This document shows, piece by piece, positions 8,829-19,250 of a stretch of DNA of 50,937 bases (position 1 is the stretch's first letter; every line of letters begins with the position of its first letter). The stretch covers positions 1 through 50,937 of the forward strand of contig CABTZK010000015.1 of the NCBI GenBank assembly GCA_902489275.1. The letters are read 5' to 3'. This DNA is from an uncultured Porphyromonadaceae bacterium. Lineage in GTDB: Bacteria; Bacteroidota; Bacteroidia; Bacteroidales; Muribaculaceae. A model generated the notes under the pieces. That model saw only the letters and a program-made list of their open reading frames with translations, was not told where the DNA came from and made no database searches. The position numbers and the translations under genes were made by a program.

Positions 8829-9183
8829 GTTTATAATAAAAAAAGACGTTTCTTATCGTGCTGGCAGGGGGTGGAGCATTTTCACGCTGCCCCCCATAGA
8901 GACACAGCCGCAACTGCTGTGTATAGAATTAGGATTAAGAGCAATGTGCCCTGCAAATTTCATGTTTTTTTTTGACACTGGCAAGAAACACGTCTATTTT
9001 TTTCGTGTTTTTAGGCTAAAATTGCCCATTTTGCCTTGGCGGCGAACAAGGAAAAGCCGATTAGAGTTATTAACAAAAAGCGTGATTTATCAACATTTCA
9101 GTGAATTTAACGCTGTTTTTAACCATTGATTGGCAAAAAAGTAATTCCTTTGCAGTAGCAAAACTGTTTATTTTATTGTCTAT
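8829..9183. other. Divergent AT-rich spacer upstream of parA
   Basis: 355 bases between the M6 peptidase and parA, with no plausible gene. It has T-runs and two DnaA-box-like 9-mers: TTATTAACA (9067-9075) and TTATCAACA (9087-9095), exactly 20 bp apart start to start. Against TTATCCACA they have two and one mismatches. A weak -7-like TTCCTTTG lies at 9145-9152, 31 nt before the parA ATG. No perfect parS palindrome was found here. Confidence 0.4.
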
Positions 9184-9972
9184 ATGGGAAAAACAATAGC
9201 AATAGCCAACCAAAAAGGCGGCGTGGGCAAAACCACTACCGCCATCAACCTTGCCTCCTCGCTGGCCGTCAACAAGCAGAAAGTGCTCTTGATTGACGCC
9301 GACCCGCAGGCCAACGCGACCTCGGGCATGGGGATTGACCCCAAGCAGATGACCTCGTCAATCTACGAGTGCCTGGTCGACGACTACCCGCTGCGCGGCG
9401 CCGAGGTGCACACCTCGATCGAGGGGCTTGACCTGATCGGGTCGCGCATCGACTTGGTGGGCGCAGAGCTGGAACTCATCAACAAGACCAGCCGCGAGCG
9501 CGTGCTGGGCCAAGCCATTGCTCAAATTAAAGACCACTATGACTACATCTTGATTGACTGTAGCCCATCGCTGGGGCTGATTACCGTGAACGCGCTCACC
9601 GCCGCCGACTCGGTCATCATTCCCGTTCAAGCCGAATACTTTGCCTTAGAGGGCATTTCAAAGCTGCTCAACACGATACGCATCATCAAGACCAAGCTGA
9701 ATCCCGCCCTGCAAATCGAGGGTTTCCTGCTCACCATGTACGACGCTCGCCTGCGCCTGGCCAACCAAATCTACGAGGAGTTGAAGAGCCACTTTGGCGA
9801 GATGGTGTTTAACACGGTGATTCCCCGCAACATCCGCCTTAGCGAGGCACCCAGCCACGGGCTGCCTGTGATTTTGTATGACCCGTCAAGCCGCGGCGCG
9901 ACAAGCCACTTGCAGCTCGCCAAGGAAATCATCTCTAAAAATCACCATAAAAAGGCAGCCGCCAACCGCTAA
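9184..9972 (+). CDS. parA: ParA-type chromosome-partitioning ATPase
   Basis: A 262-residue ParA/Soj ATPase that binds DNA non-specifically when ATP-bound and drives movement of ParB-parS complexes. The deviant Walker A box is QKGGVGKTTTAINLAS (residues 10-25, with the signature lysine K11 and P-loop K16). LLIDADPQANATSGMG is the switch I/A' region and YILIDCSPSLGLITVNAL the Walker B region. The short length, without an N-terminal HTH, is the chromosomal type. parB begins 27 nt downstream, so the two form an operon. MinD-like proteins are the alternative but the partner gene settles it. Confidence 0.94.
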   Translation: MGKTIAIANQKGGVGKTTTAINLASSLAVNKQKVLLIDADPQANATSGMGIDPKQMTSSIYECLVDDYPLRGAEVHTSIEGLDLIGSRIDLVGAELELINKTSRERVLGQAIAQIKDHYDYILIDCSPSLGLITVNALTAADSVIIPVQAEYFALEGISKLLNTIRIIKTKLNPALQIEGFLLTMYDARLRLANQIYEELKSHFGEMVFNTVIPRNIRLSEAPSHGLPVILYDPSSRGATSHLQLAKEIISKNHHKKAAANR

Positions 9973-9999
9973 CCGCAAACTCAAGAAAGCAAAAAGACG

Positions 10000-10887
10000 A
10001 TGAAACGTAACGCATTAGGACGCGGGCTTGACTCGCTCATCTCCATGGATGAAATCCAGACGAGCGGCTCAAGCGCCATCAACGAAATAGCCATCAGCCA
10101 AATCTCGCCTAACCCCGACCAGCCGCGGTCTAACTTCGACGAGACGGCGCTTGAGGAACTGGCCTCCTCCATTCGCGAGTTAGGCATCATTCAACCGCTC
10201 ACCCTGCGTAGCGTGGGCAAAGACAGCTACCAAATCATCTCGGGCGAGCGACGCTACCGCGCTGCCAAGTTGGCGGGGCTGAACACGGTTCCCGCCTACA
10301 TCCGCACCGCCAACGACAGTGAGCTCACCGAAATGGCGCTCATCGAGAACATCCAGCGCGAGGACCTGAATGCCATTGAAATCGCGCTCACGTTCCGCAA
10401 GCTCATCGACCAGTATGACCTCACGCAAGAGCGGCTGAGCGAGCGCATCGGGAAAAAGCGCGCCACCATTGCCAACTTCTTGCGGCTGCTCAAGTTGCCA
10501 GCCGAGGTGCAGTTAGGGCTGCGCGACAAGACCGTGGACATGGGACACGCCCGCGCGATGCTGAGCATCGACAAGCCCTCGTTGCAGTTAAAATTATATA
10601 ACGAGACTCTTAAAAAAGGTTTATCGGTGCGGCAAGTCGAGCAGCTCGCCAAGCAATACCGGGAGCAAGAAAGCACACAGGGCAGCGAAACTGAAAAGCG
10701 CGGCAAGCAACTGGCCAACAAGGACTACGAGGTGCTCAAGAAGCACCTTTCATCGGCATTTGGCGTTCCGGTGAAATTTGCCTGCGACCTCACGGGTAAA
10801 GGAAAAATAACATTCCCCTTCAAGAACGAGGCCGAATTAGAGAAAATTATTCGTATCTTTGACCAATTGAAAAGTTCTAACGAGTAG
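10000..10887 (+). CDS. parB: ParB-type chromosome-partitioning protein
   Basis: A 295-residue CTPase and parS-binding clamp. The N-terminal conserved box is ALGRGLDSLI. The ParB/Srx fold follows with SPNPDQPRSNFDE, GIIQPLTLR and the CTP-binding motif GERRYRAAKLAG, then ENIQREDLNAIE. A central helix-turn-helix (LTQERLSERIGKKRATIANFLRLLKLP) recognises parS. A basic linker leads to a C-terminal dimerisation domain. No perfect TGTTTCACGTGAAACA site was seen in the window. The closest by eye is the core TTTCACGTGA inside gyrB at about 2354-2363, which may be only coding sequence. Confidence 0.93.
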   Translation: MKRNALGRGLDSLISMDEIQTSGSSAINEIAISQISPNPDQPRSNFDETALEELASSIRELGIIQPLTLRSVGKDSYQIISGERRYRAAKLAGLNTVPAYIRTANDSELTEMALIENIQREDLNAIEIALTFRKLIDQYDLTQERLSERIGKKRATIANFLRLLKLPAEVQLGLRDKTVDMGHARAMLSIDKPSLQLKLYNETLKKGLSVRQVEQLAKQYREQESTQGSETEKRGKQLANKDYEVLKKHLSSAFGVPVKFACDLTGKGKITFPFKNEAELEKIIRIFDQLKSSNE

Positions 10888-10936
10888 AAAACGCGTGAGG
10901 CGGCATAGAGCAGCCTCGCGTGCCAGGCGACACATT

Positions 10937-11785
10937 GTGAAACGGTGCAACAACACATTCCCGGCAAGAGTGGCCGGCGCCATCATGACGCTGTGCCTTG
11001 CGCTGCTTGCGTCCTTGCCGACGAAAGCGCAACTGGCAGCGGGAGCGCTCAGCGCCGACACGCTCACTCACCTGCCCGTGCGCAATCCCAACCAGGGCTC
11101 AGCTGGCAGTGCCAAGGTTGGGCTGCAAGAAATCCAAGACACGCTGAGACTCGCCGGCAAGGTCGACCGCACCCGCCAAGCTGTTGTCGACGAGCAAGGC
11201 GACACGGTGAAATTCACGGCCGCCGACTCGCTGCAGCTCAACACGCCCAGCGCCCAACACGCTGAAAGGCTGGGGGGAATCAAGGTTTTCAACCCTGACC
11301 CTCATCGAGCCTTGTGGCTCTCGGCCCTGTGCCCCGGGCTGGGGCAAATCTATAATCGCCGATACTGGAAGCTGCCCATTGTGGTGGGGGCTTTTGTAGG
11401 GCTGGGCTACGGCACGTCATGGAACAACCGCATGTTCAAGGACTACAGCAAAGCCTACCGAGACTTGACCGACAACGACCCCAGCACCAAGTCCTACATG
11501 GACTTCTTTCCCCCCACCGTCAAAGAGGGAGACCTCGACAAGGAATGGCTCAAGAAATCGCTCAAGAACAAGAAAAACTACTATCGCCGATACCGCGAAG
11601 TGTGCACGTTCAGCCTTGTGGGCATCTACCTCATCAACATTATCGATGCCTACGTTGACGCCTCGCTGGCACACTTCGATGTCTCGCCCGACCTCTCGAT
11701 GCGCGTGGAGCCGGCCGTGCTCGACTCCCCCGCCCTCAACCTGCTTGCCCCGTCGTTAGGCATGAAACTGGCTATTCATTTTTAA
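10937..11785 (+). CDS. DUF5683-type envelope protein
   Basis: A Bacteroidetes envelope protein of unknown function; the conserved part is ALWLSALCPGLGQIYNRRYW followed by a hydrophobic segment, KDYSKAYRDLTDNDPSTKSY and a second hydrophobic segment near VGIYLINIIDAYVDASL. The GTG at 10937 (MKRCNNTFPARVAGAI...) gives a clean signal peptide ending near LPTKAQ, so it is preferred to a GTG at 10895 that adds 14 basic residues. The C-terminus (SLGMKLAIHF) looks like a beta-strand. It sits between parB and an MltD-like gene, an order I recall as common in Bacteroidetes, suggesting a link between cell-wall work and segregation; the function is not known. Confidence 0.75.
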   Translation: MKRCNNTFPARVAGAIMTLCLALLASLPTKAQLAAGALSADTLTHLPVRNPNQGSAGSAKVGLQEIQDTLRLAGKVDRTRQAVVDEQGDTVKFTAADSLQLNTPSAQHAERLGGIKVFNPDPHRALWLSALCPGLGQIYNRRYWKLPIVVGAFVGLGYGTSWNNRMFKDYSKAYRDLTDNDPSTKSYMDFFPPTVKEGDLDKEWLKKSLKNKKNYYRRYREVCTFSLVGIYLINIIDAYVDASLAHFDVSPDLSMRVEPAVLDSPALNLLAPSLGMKLAIHF

Positions 11786-11806
11786 ACAAGAACATTACAC
11801 CGCATT

Positions 11807-13948
11807 ATGAGAAAACATAGAATTGAAACGCTCGTGATTTTGGCCCTCACAGCCCTCACAGCCCTCGCCGCATCAAGCAGGGAGTCAATCCTCTCGCTCA
11901 AGGAGTCGATTTCAGACGACAACATCGTGTTCCCCTACAGTTTTGAGACCAACACGCAAGAGATGATGAAAAACTGGTATCTGCAAAACTATGCAGTACT
12001 GGACCAAGAAGTTGAGAGCAAGGACCCGAATTTAGCGAGCGACAGGGAGTACATCAAGCGCCTCAAGTCACTGCCATCGGGCATTGAGCTGCCATTCAAC
12101 TCGGTCGTGAAGTCCTACATCGAGCGCTATATCATCAAAGAGCGCACCATGGTGAGCGAGATGCTGGGCATGAGTCCCTACTACATGCCCATCTTTGAGC
12201 AAGCCCTCGAAAAAGAGGGTATGCCCCACGAGCTCAAGTACATCCCCGTGATCGAGAGTGCCCTCGACCCCAACTCGGTTTCGCGCGTGGGCGCCACGGG
12301 CTTGTGGCAGTTCATGCTCGACACCGGCAAGAACCTGGGGCTTGAAGTCAACTCGCTGGTCGACGAGCGGCGCGACCCCTACCGGTCAAGCGAGGCGGCT
12401 GTGAAGTATTTCAAGCAGCTCTACGCCATCTACGGCGACTGGTCGCTGGCCATTGCCGCCTACAACTGCGGCCCAGGCAACGTGAACAAGGCCCTTTTGC
12501 GCGCCAATCCCAAGGACAAGCAGCACAAGCCCGACTTCTGGGAAATCTACAACTACCTGCCCACCGAAACCCGGGGCTACGTTCCAGCCTTCATTGCAGC
12601 CAACTACGTGATGAACTACTACAAGGAGCACAACATCAACCCGAGTCTCGCCACCAAGCCCTTGATTGTGGACACGGTGAAAGTGAGCCATCGCCTGCAT
12701 TTCGACCAAATCTCCAGTGTGCTCAACATCCCCATCGAGGAAATCCGCATTCTCAATCCGCAATATCGCCACGACGTGATTCCTGGCGACAGCCATCCCT
12801 ACACGCTGGCGCTCCCCTCACAGCAAATCTACAGCTACATCATGGTAGAGGACAGCATCATCAACTACAAGCCCGAGCTCTACGCAAGCACCGAGACTCG
12901 CAATCCTGGCACACCCAACGAAGAGGCTACCGCGCTTGAAAGCGCATCGACAGCCCAAGTGCCATCGACGGCAAAGCCTGCTCCATCGCAAAACACTCGC
13001 CAAGAAAAGGCCACCAGCCACAAGGAGAGCGGCAATAGCGGCAGCAACAGCCCTGTGGCAGCGACGGCGGGCAGCCCATCTGACGAGGCCACGCTCCACA
13101 AGGTGGCACGAGGCGAGGATATTGAAAGCATCGCGAAAAAATACGGGACAACGGTCGAGGGGATTATGGCACTCAATGACTTGAAGCGCCGGCACGTGAG
13201 CCGCGGCCAAGTGCTGAAAGTGCCTGGCGAGCCCAAGCCCGCCCCACCTGCCAGCAAGGGCTACACGGCGCACAACAAGCCCACCGCCCCGGCACCTAAC
13301 ACGGCACAGCACGCCTCAACTGGCACAAGCACGCCTTACAAGGGCAACTACCACGTTGATGTCGACGTGCCCGCCCCTGCCAAAGCCAAATCAGCCCCAA
13401 GGCAAAGCGAGGAGGAAGCCAGCAGCAAGCGCAGCGAGACACGGCGCGGCCAGGCCGACAAGGATAATGGCAGCGACCGAAAAGCCAGCAAGCGCAGCGA
13501 GACACGGCGCGGCCAGGCCGAAAAAGAAGACAACAGCGACCGCAAAGCCAGCAAGCGCAGCAAGGCACGCCGCGGCCAGGCCGAAAAAGAAGACAACAGC
13601 GACCGAAAAGCCAGCAAGCGCAGCAAGGCACGCCGTGAAGAAGAGGCCAACAAAAAGGCAACTCCAACCCACTCACGACGCAACCGGGCGCGCCAACGCG
13701 AGCAAGAAGAGAAAAAAGTGCACAACGTGACCAACGGAGAATCGCTTGAGCGCATCGCCCGCCACAACGGCGTGACCGTGAGCGAGCTCAAGAAAGCTAA
13801 CCCGCAATACAGGAAAGACGAAATGATTCACCCGGGAGACAAGGTGGTGATTCCCAAAAAGAAATCGACCTCATCAAGGAAGCGCAAGAGCCAAGCAGAA
13901 GAAGAGAAGCCCAAAAAGAGACGCTCGTCAAGCCGCAAGAGAGGCTGA
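11807..13948 (+). CDS. mltD: MltD-like membrane-bound lytic transglycosylase with LysM repeats
   Basis: A 713-residue murein lytic transglycosylase that cleaves the MurNAc-GlcNAc bond to give 1,6-anhydro-MurNAc. After a signal peptide (about 1-23) comes an SLT domain: ELKYIPVIESALDP with catalytic E150, then VGATGLWQFMLDTGKNLGL and AIAAYNCGPGNVNKAL. A LysM-like motif lies near 290-340, with clear LysM domains at about 429-474 and 636-683. Between the last two is a very basic low-complexity region with a 21-residue tandem repeat. A basic tail (KPKKRRSSSRKRG) ends the protein. It is the last gene of the parA-parB-DUF5683 run, 21 nt after the previous stop, and is followed by a strong hairpin. 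No lipobox cysteine is visible, unlike classical MltD. Confidence 0.88.
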   Translation: MRKHRIETLVILALTALTALAASSRESILSLKESISDDNIVFPYSFETNTQEMMKNWYLQNYAVLDQEVESKDPNLASDREYIKRLKSLPSGIELPFNSVVKSYIERYIIKERTMVSEMLGMSPYYMPIFEQALEKEGMPHELKYIPVIESALDPNSVSRVGATGLWQFMLDTGKNLGLEVNSLVDERRDPYRSSEAAVKYFKQLYAIYGDWSLAIAAYNCGPGNVNKALLRANPKDKQHKPDFWEIYNYLPTETRGYVPAFIAANYVMNYYKEHNINPSLATKPLIVDTVKVSHRLHFDQISSVLNIPIEEIRILNPQYRHDVIPGDSHPYTLALPSQQIYSYIMVEDSIINYKPELYASTETRNPGTPNEEATALESASTAQVPSTAKPAPSQNTRQEKATSHKESGNSGSNSPVAATAGSPSDEATLHKVARGEDIESIAKKYGTTVEGIMALNDLKRRHVSRGQVLKVPGEPKPAPPASKGYTAHNKPTAPAPNTAQHASTGTSTPYKGNYHVDVDVPAPAKAKSAPRQSEEEASSKRSETRRGQADKDNGSDRKASKRSETRRGQAEKEDNSDRKASKRSKARRGQAEKEDNSDRKASKRSKARREEEANKKATPTHSRRNRARQREQEEKKVHNVTNGESLERIARHNGVTVSELKKANPQYRKDEMIHPGDKVVIPKKKSTSSRKRKSQAEEEKPKKRRSSSRKRG
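13427..13636 (+). repeat. 63-bp in-frame tandem repeat in the lytic transglycosylase gene
   Basis: Copies start at 13427, 13490 and 13553, with a partial fourth at 13616, exactly 63 bp apart. Each full copy encodes KRS-(E/K)-(T/A)-RRGQA followed by an acidic/polar stretch and DRKAS. Copies two and three differ by few bases, which points to recent expansion. Copy number probably varies among strains. Confidence 0.9.
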
Positions 13949-14030
13949 CGGACAGCATGGCCGCTCCCGAAAGGCTACACGACAGCCCACGGCAGCGACA
14001 TGGCCACACTGGCTCTTTTCTTGAGCAGTT

Positions 14031-14071
14031 GCCACAGCGGCATGGGCCACAGCGCCCCATGCCGCTGTGGC
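14031..14071 (+). terminator. Terminator-like hairpin after the par-mltD run
   Basis: A perfect 16-bp stem, GCCACAGCGGCATGGG / CCCATGCCGCTGTGGC, with a 9-nt loop, 82 nt after the transglycosylase stop. A T-run (ATTTTTCC) follows after a short gap. It probably ends the parA-mltD transcript. Confidence 0.7.
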
Positions 14072-14119
14072 TTGCGTGATTTTTCCAGAGGAAAAGGCTC
14101 GATTGCTAAAAATTTAGAT

Positions 14120-14127
14120 TAACTTTG
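14120..14127 (+). promoter_or_regulatory. -7 element of the glgB promoter
   Basis: TAACTTTG matches TAnnTTTG and lies 40 nt before the glgB ATG. No TTG sits at the usual -33 distance, so the upstream element is weak. Confidence 0.45.
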
Positions 14128-14167
14128 CGCATTAGGAAATGACGTTTTTCATCAAAATTGATTTGAC

Positions 14168-16228
14168 ATGAAGAGAACACTCCCCATCATCAAGGATGAT
14201 CCCTGGCTGGAGCCTTTTTCGCCAGCAATCGAGGGCCGCCACGAGGACGCTATCAAGAAAATCAAGGAGCTCACCGCTGGCAAGGGAAGCCTGAACGACT
14301 TTGCCAATGCCTACAACTACTATGGCTTGCACCACAGCCAGGAGGGATGGATCTTCCGCGAGTGGGCACCCAACGCTACCGCCATCTACATCGTGGGCGC
14401 ATTCAACGGCTGGAAAGCATGCGCGCCCTATCGCCTCAAGGCCGTGGGCAACGGCAACTGGGAAATCAAGCTCCCCCATCGCGCCATGAGGCACGGTGAC
14501 CTCTACAAACTGCATGTGCACTGGAAAGACGGCGCCGGCGAACGCATTCCGGCCTACGCTACCCGGGTGGTCCAGGACGAGCACACCAAGATCTTCTCGG
14601 CCCAAGTGTGGAATCCCGAGCAGCCCTACCAGTTTCAAGTGCAGGACTTCACGCCCAATGTGGAGCCCCTGCTCATCTACGAGTGCCACATCGGCATGGG
14701 GCAAAGCAAGGAGGGAATCGGCACCTACGAGGAATTTCGCCTGAACGTGCTGCCACGCATCGTCAAGGGCGGCTACAATGCCATTCAAATCATGGCCATC
14801 CAAGAACACCCCTACTATGGCTCATTCGGCTATCACGTGTCGAGTTTCTATGCCGCCTCAAGCCGCTTCGGCACTCCCGACGAGCTCAAGCGCCTCATCG
14901 ACGACGCCCACAAGGCGGGTGTCGCCGTGATCATGGACATCGTGCACTCCCACGCTGTGAAAAACGAGGTCGAGGGGCTGGGACGCTTCGATGGCAGCGA
15001 GAACCAGTACTTCTACAGCGGCAGCCGGCGCGAGCACCCCGCATGGGACTCGCTTTGCTTCGACTACGGCAAAAACGAGGTGCTCAACTTCCTGCTGAGC
15101 AATTGCAAGTACTGGCTTGAAGAATACAAATTTGACGGTTTCCGCTTCGACGGCGTGACCTCGATGATTTACTATAACCACGGCCTGGGGCAGGCTTTCG
15201 GCAGCTACGAGGACTACTACAACGGGGGCGAGGACACCAATGCGATCACCTATCTCACCCTGGCCAACGTGCTCATTCACGACATCAACCCCCACGCCAT
15301 CACCATTGCCGAGGAGATGAGCGGCATGCCAGGGCTGACTCGCACTTTCCAGGACGGCGGCATGGGCTTTGACTACCGCATGGCCATGGGCATCCCCGAC
15401 TACTGGATTAAGCTCATCAAGGAGCGCAAGGACGAGGACTGGAAACCCACCAGCATCTTCTGGGAACTCACCAACCGGCGCGCCGACGAGAAAACCATCT
15501 CCTACGCCGAAAGCCACGACCAGGCGCTTGTGGGCGACAAGACCATCATTTTCCGCCTGATCGACCAAGAGATGTACTGGCACATGATGAGCGGCGACAA
15601 CAATGGCACGGTTGACCGCGGCATGGCGCTGCACAAGATGATACGCCTTGCCACGGCATCGACCATCAATGGCGGCTATCTCAATTTCATGGGCAACGAG
15701 TGGGGGCATCCCGAGTGGATTGACTTCCCCCGCGAGGGCAACGGCTGGAGTTACAAGTATGCCCGCCGCCAGTGGGACCTCGTGGACCGCAAAGACCTCA
15801 AGTACCAGCTGCTCAACAACTGGGACCGTGACATGATGCACCTGATCGGCAGCACGCGCCATTTCCACCGCCTGCCCATCACCAAGCTGTGGGACAAAGA
15901 CGACGACCAAGTGCTGGCCTTCAAGCGCGGCAGCTTAGTGTTCGTGTTCAACTTCAATCCTTCCAAGTCGTTCAGCGACTATGGCATCCTGACGCCCGAG
16001 GGCGAGTATGAAGTCGTGCTCGACAGCGACAACGCCCGCTATGGCGGCTATGGCAACATTGACGAGAGCGTGAAGCACTTCACCCAGCCCGACCCGCTGT
16101 ACCGCGAGGACGGGCTGGGCTGGCTCAAGCTCTACTTGCCCGCTCGCTGCGCCCAGGTCCTGCGCCAGGTTCCTCCCAAGCGCCTGCATGCCAGTGAAGA
16201 ATCGCGCGAAATTAGGAAGATGGAGTGA
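14168..16228 (+). CDS. glgB: 1,4-alpha-glucan (glycogen) branching enzyme, eukaryote-like type
   Basis: A 686-residue GH13 enzyme that makes alpha-1,6 branches in glycogen by cutting and transferring alpha-1,4 chains. An N-terminal CBM48 module (EGWIFREWAPNATAIYIVGAFNGW) precedes the TIM barrel. Catalytic residues can be placed: nucleophile D328 in GFRFDGVTSM, acid/base E382 in IAEEMSGMPG, and transition-state D451 in ESHDQALVGDK. FMGNEWGHPEWIDFPREGNGWSY is typical of the eukaryote-like GH13 subfamily 8, found in many Bacteroidetes, and differs from E. coli GlgB. The C-terminal beta-domain is complete. It stands alone between the par operon and sdh, with its own -7 box. Confidence 0.93.
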   Translation: MKRTLPIIKDDPWLEPFSPAIEGRHEDAIKKIKELTAGKGSLNDFANAYNYYGLHHSQEGWIFREWAPNATAIYIVGAFNGWKACAPYRLKAVGNGNWEIKLPHRAMRHGDLYKLHVHWKDGAGERIPAYATRVVQDEHTKIFSAQVWNPEQPYQFQVQDFTPNVEPLLIYECHIGMGQSKEGIGTYEEFRLNVLPRIVKGGYNAIQIMAIQEHPYYGSFGYHVSSFYAASSRFGTPDELKRLIDDAHKAGVAVIMDIVHSHAVKNEVEGLGRFDGSENQYFYSGSRREHPAWDSLCFDYGKNEVLNFLLSNCKYWLEEYKFDGFRFDGVTSMIYYNHGLGQAFGSYEDYYNGGEDTNAITYLTLANVLIHDINPHAITIAEEMSGMPGLTRTFQDGGMGFDYRMAMGIPDYWIKLIKERKDEDWKPTSIFWELTNRRADEKTISYAESHDQALVGDKTIIFRLIDQEMYWHMMSGDNNGTVDRGMALHKMIRLATASTINGGYLNFMGNEWGHPEWIDFPREGNGWSYKYARRQWDLVDRKDLKYQLLNNWDRDMMHLIGSTRHFHRLPITKLWDKDDDQVLAFKRGSLVFVFNFNPSKSFSDYGILTPEGEYEVVLDSDNARYGGYGNIDESVKHFTQPDPLYREDGLGWLKLYLPARCAQVLRQVPPKRLHASEESREIRKME

Positions 16229-16247
16229 AAATTGTGGGCTTTTTATT

Positions 16248-16277
16248 TTGCCATGCCACAAATAAAAGTTAATTTTG
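16248..16277 (+). promoter_or_regulatory. sdhCAB promoter, Bacteroidetes type
   Basis: TTG (16248-16250) is followed after 19 nt by TAATTTTG (16270-16277). The transcript would start near 16283, giving an ~80-nt leader before the sdhC ATG at 16366. Confidence 0.6.
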
Positions 16278-16365
16278 CAAAGCGTTGCGCCCTTTTTCAC
16301 TTTTTAACAATGAAGCGACAAAAATTCAATTCAATTCAATTAATAACTTAATTCTAAAAACTACT

Positions 16366-17046
16366 ATGTGGTTAACAAACTCTAGTGTAGGACGTAAGGT
16401 GGTGATGAGTATCACCGGCCTGTTCTTGATTCTATTTGTAACCTTTCATGCGGTGATGAACGCGCTGGCAGTCATCAACTTCCAGTGGTATGACGCGATT
16501 TGCGCGTTCCTCGGCGCTAATTGGTATGCAGTATTAGGCACGTTGGTGATTGCACTCTTCATTGCCATTCACTTCATCTATGCGGCTTGGCTGACCCTCC
16601 AGAACAAGAAAGCCCGCGGCAGCGACCGGTATGCCGTTTCGGAGCGGCGCAAGGAGGTTGACTGGGCATCGATGAACATGTTTGTCATTGGCTTAGTGGT
16701 CATCTGCTTCATGATTCTTCACCTCGTGCAGTTCTGGGCCAAGATGCAACTTCCCGAGTTGGTTGATTGCGGCATCGAGCCCTACTACTCTGGCAAGGCA
16801 GCCCTCGCTGGCGTATTCCAGCACTGGTGGGTGCTTGTTGTTTACTTGATTGGCTTCGTGGCTCTCTGGTTTCACCTCACCCACGGTTTTTGGAGTGCCT
16901 TCCAAAGCATAGGCGTGAGCAATGACAAGTGGCTGAAACGCTGGAAATGCGTTGCCACGTGGTGGGCAAGCATCGTGTGCCTCCTGTTTGTGGTCACGGG
17001 CATCTACCTCACCTACATGTTCTGCCCTATTTTTGCAAACATCTAA
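16366..17046 (+). CDS. sdhC: Succinate dehydrogenase/fumarate reductase cytochrome b subunit
   Basis: A 226-residue integral membrane haem b subunit that anchors the Sdh/Frd complex and exchanges electrons with menaquinone. Five hydrophobic segments are visible, beginning SSVGRKVVMSITGLFLILFVTFH, as in the single-anchor (type B-like) subunits of Bacteroidetes. Conserved histidines occur in VTFHAVMN, IALFIAIHFIY, VICFMILHLVQFW and WFHLTHGFWSAFQ, fitting a di-haem protein. The ATG at 16366 is chosen because the upstream 27 codons are AT-rich leader with no membrane-protein character. sdhA follows after 32 nt. In this lineage the complex mostly works as a fumarate reductase. Confidence 0.92.
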   Translation: MWLTNSSVGRKVVMSITGLFLILFVTFHAVMNALAVINFQWYDAICAFLGANWYAVLGTLVIALFIAIHFIYAAWLTLQNKKARGSDRYAVSERRKEVDWASMNMFVIGLVVICFMILHLVQFWAKMQLPELVDCGIEPYYSGKAALAGVFQHWWVLVVYLIGFVALWFHLTHGFWSAFQSIGVSNDKWLKRWKCVATWWASIVCLLFVVTGIYLTYMFCPIFANI

Positions 17047-17078
17047 GCTGAGTATTAACATTTAAATTGACATTGAAA

Positions 17079-19087
<2,009 letters not shown>

Positions 19088-19088
<1 letters not shown>

Positions 19089-19237
19089 TGATGTATTACA
19101 AGCAAGGACAAGGAGACAAGGAAACCTGCCAATGCCATCCATCGAGCTCACAGAGGGAGACGATGACAGGAGCGGGCTTCGATAAAGACAAGGCATCTGT
19201 GACCTTTTCAGCACGCGACTTGCTCTCTTGCTACTAA
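19088..19237 (+). CDS. Possible 49-codon ORF between sdhA and sdhB
   Basis: An open frame of 49 codons fills the unusual 162-bp gap between sdhA and sdhB. Its ATG overlaps the sdhA stop by one base (TAATG) and its stop lies 13 nt before the sdhB ATG. The peptide (MMYYKQGQGDKETCQCHP...) is polar, has three cysteines including CQC, and has no membrane segment or recognisable domain. The layout suits translational coupling, but the frame could be open by chance in an untranslated spacer. No function is proposed. Confidence 0.3.
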
Positions 19238-19250
19238 ACTAAAAAAAACA

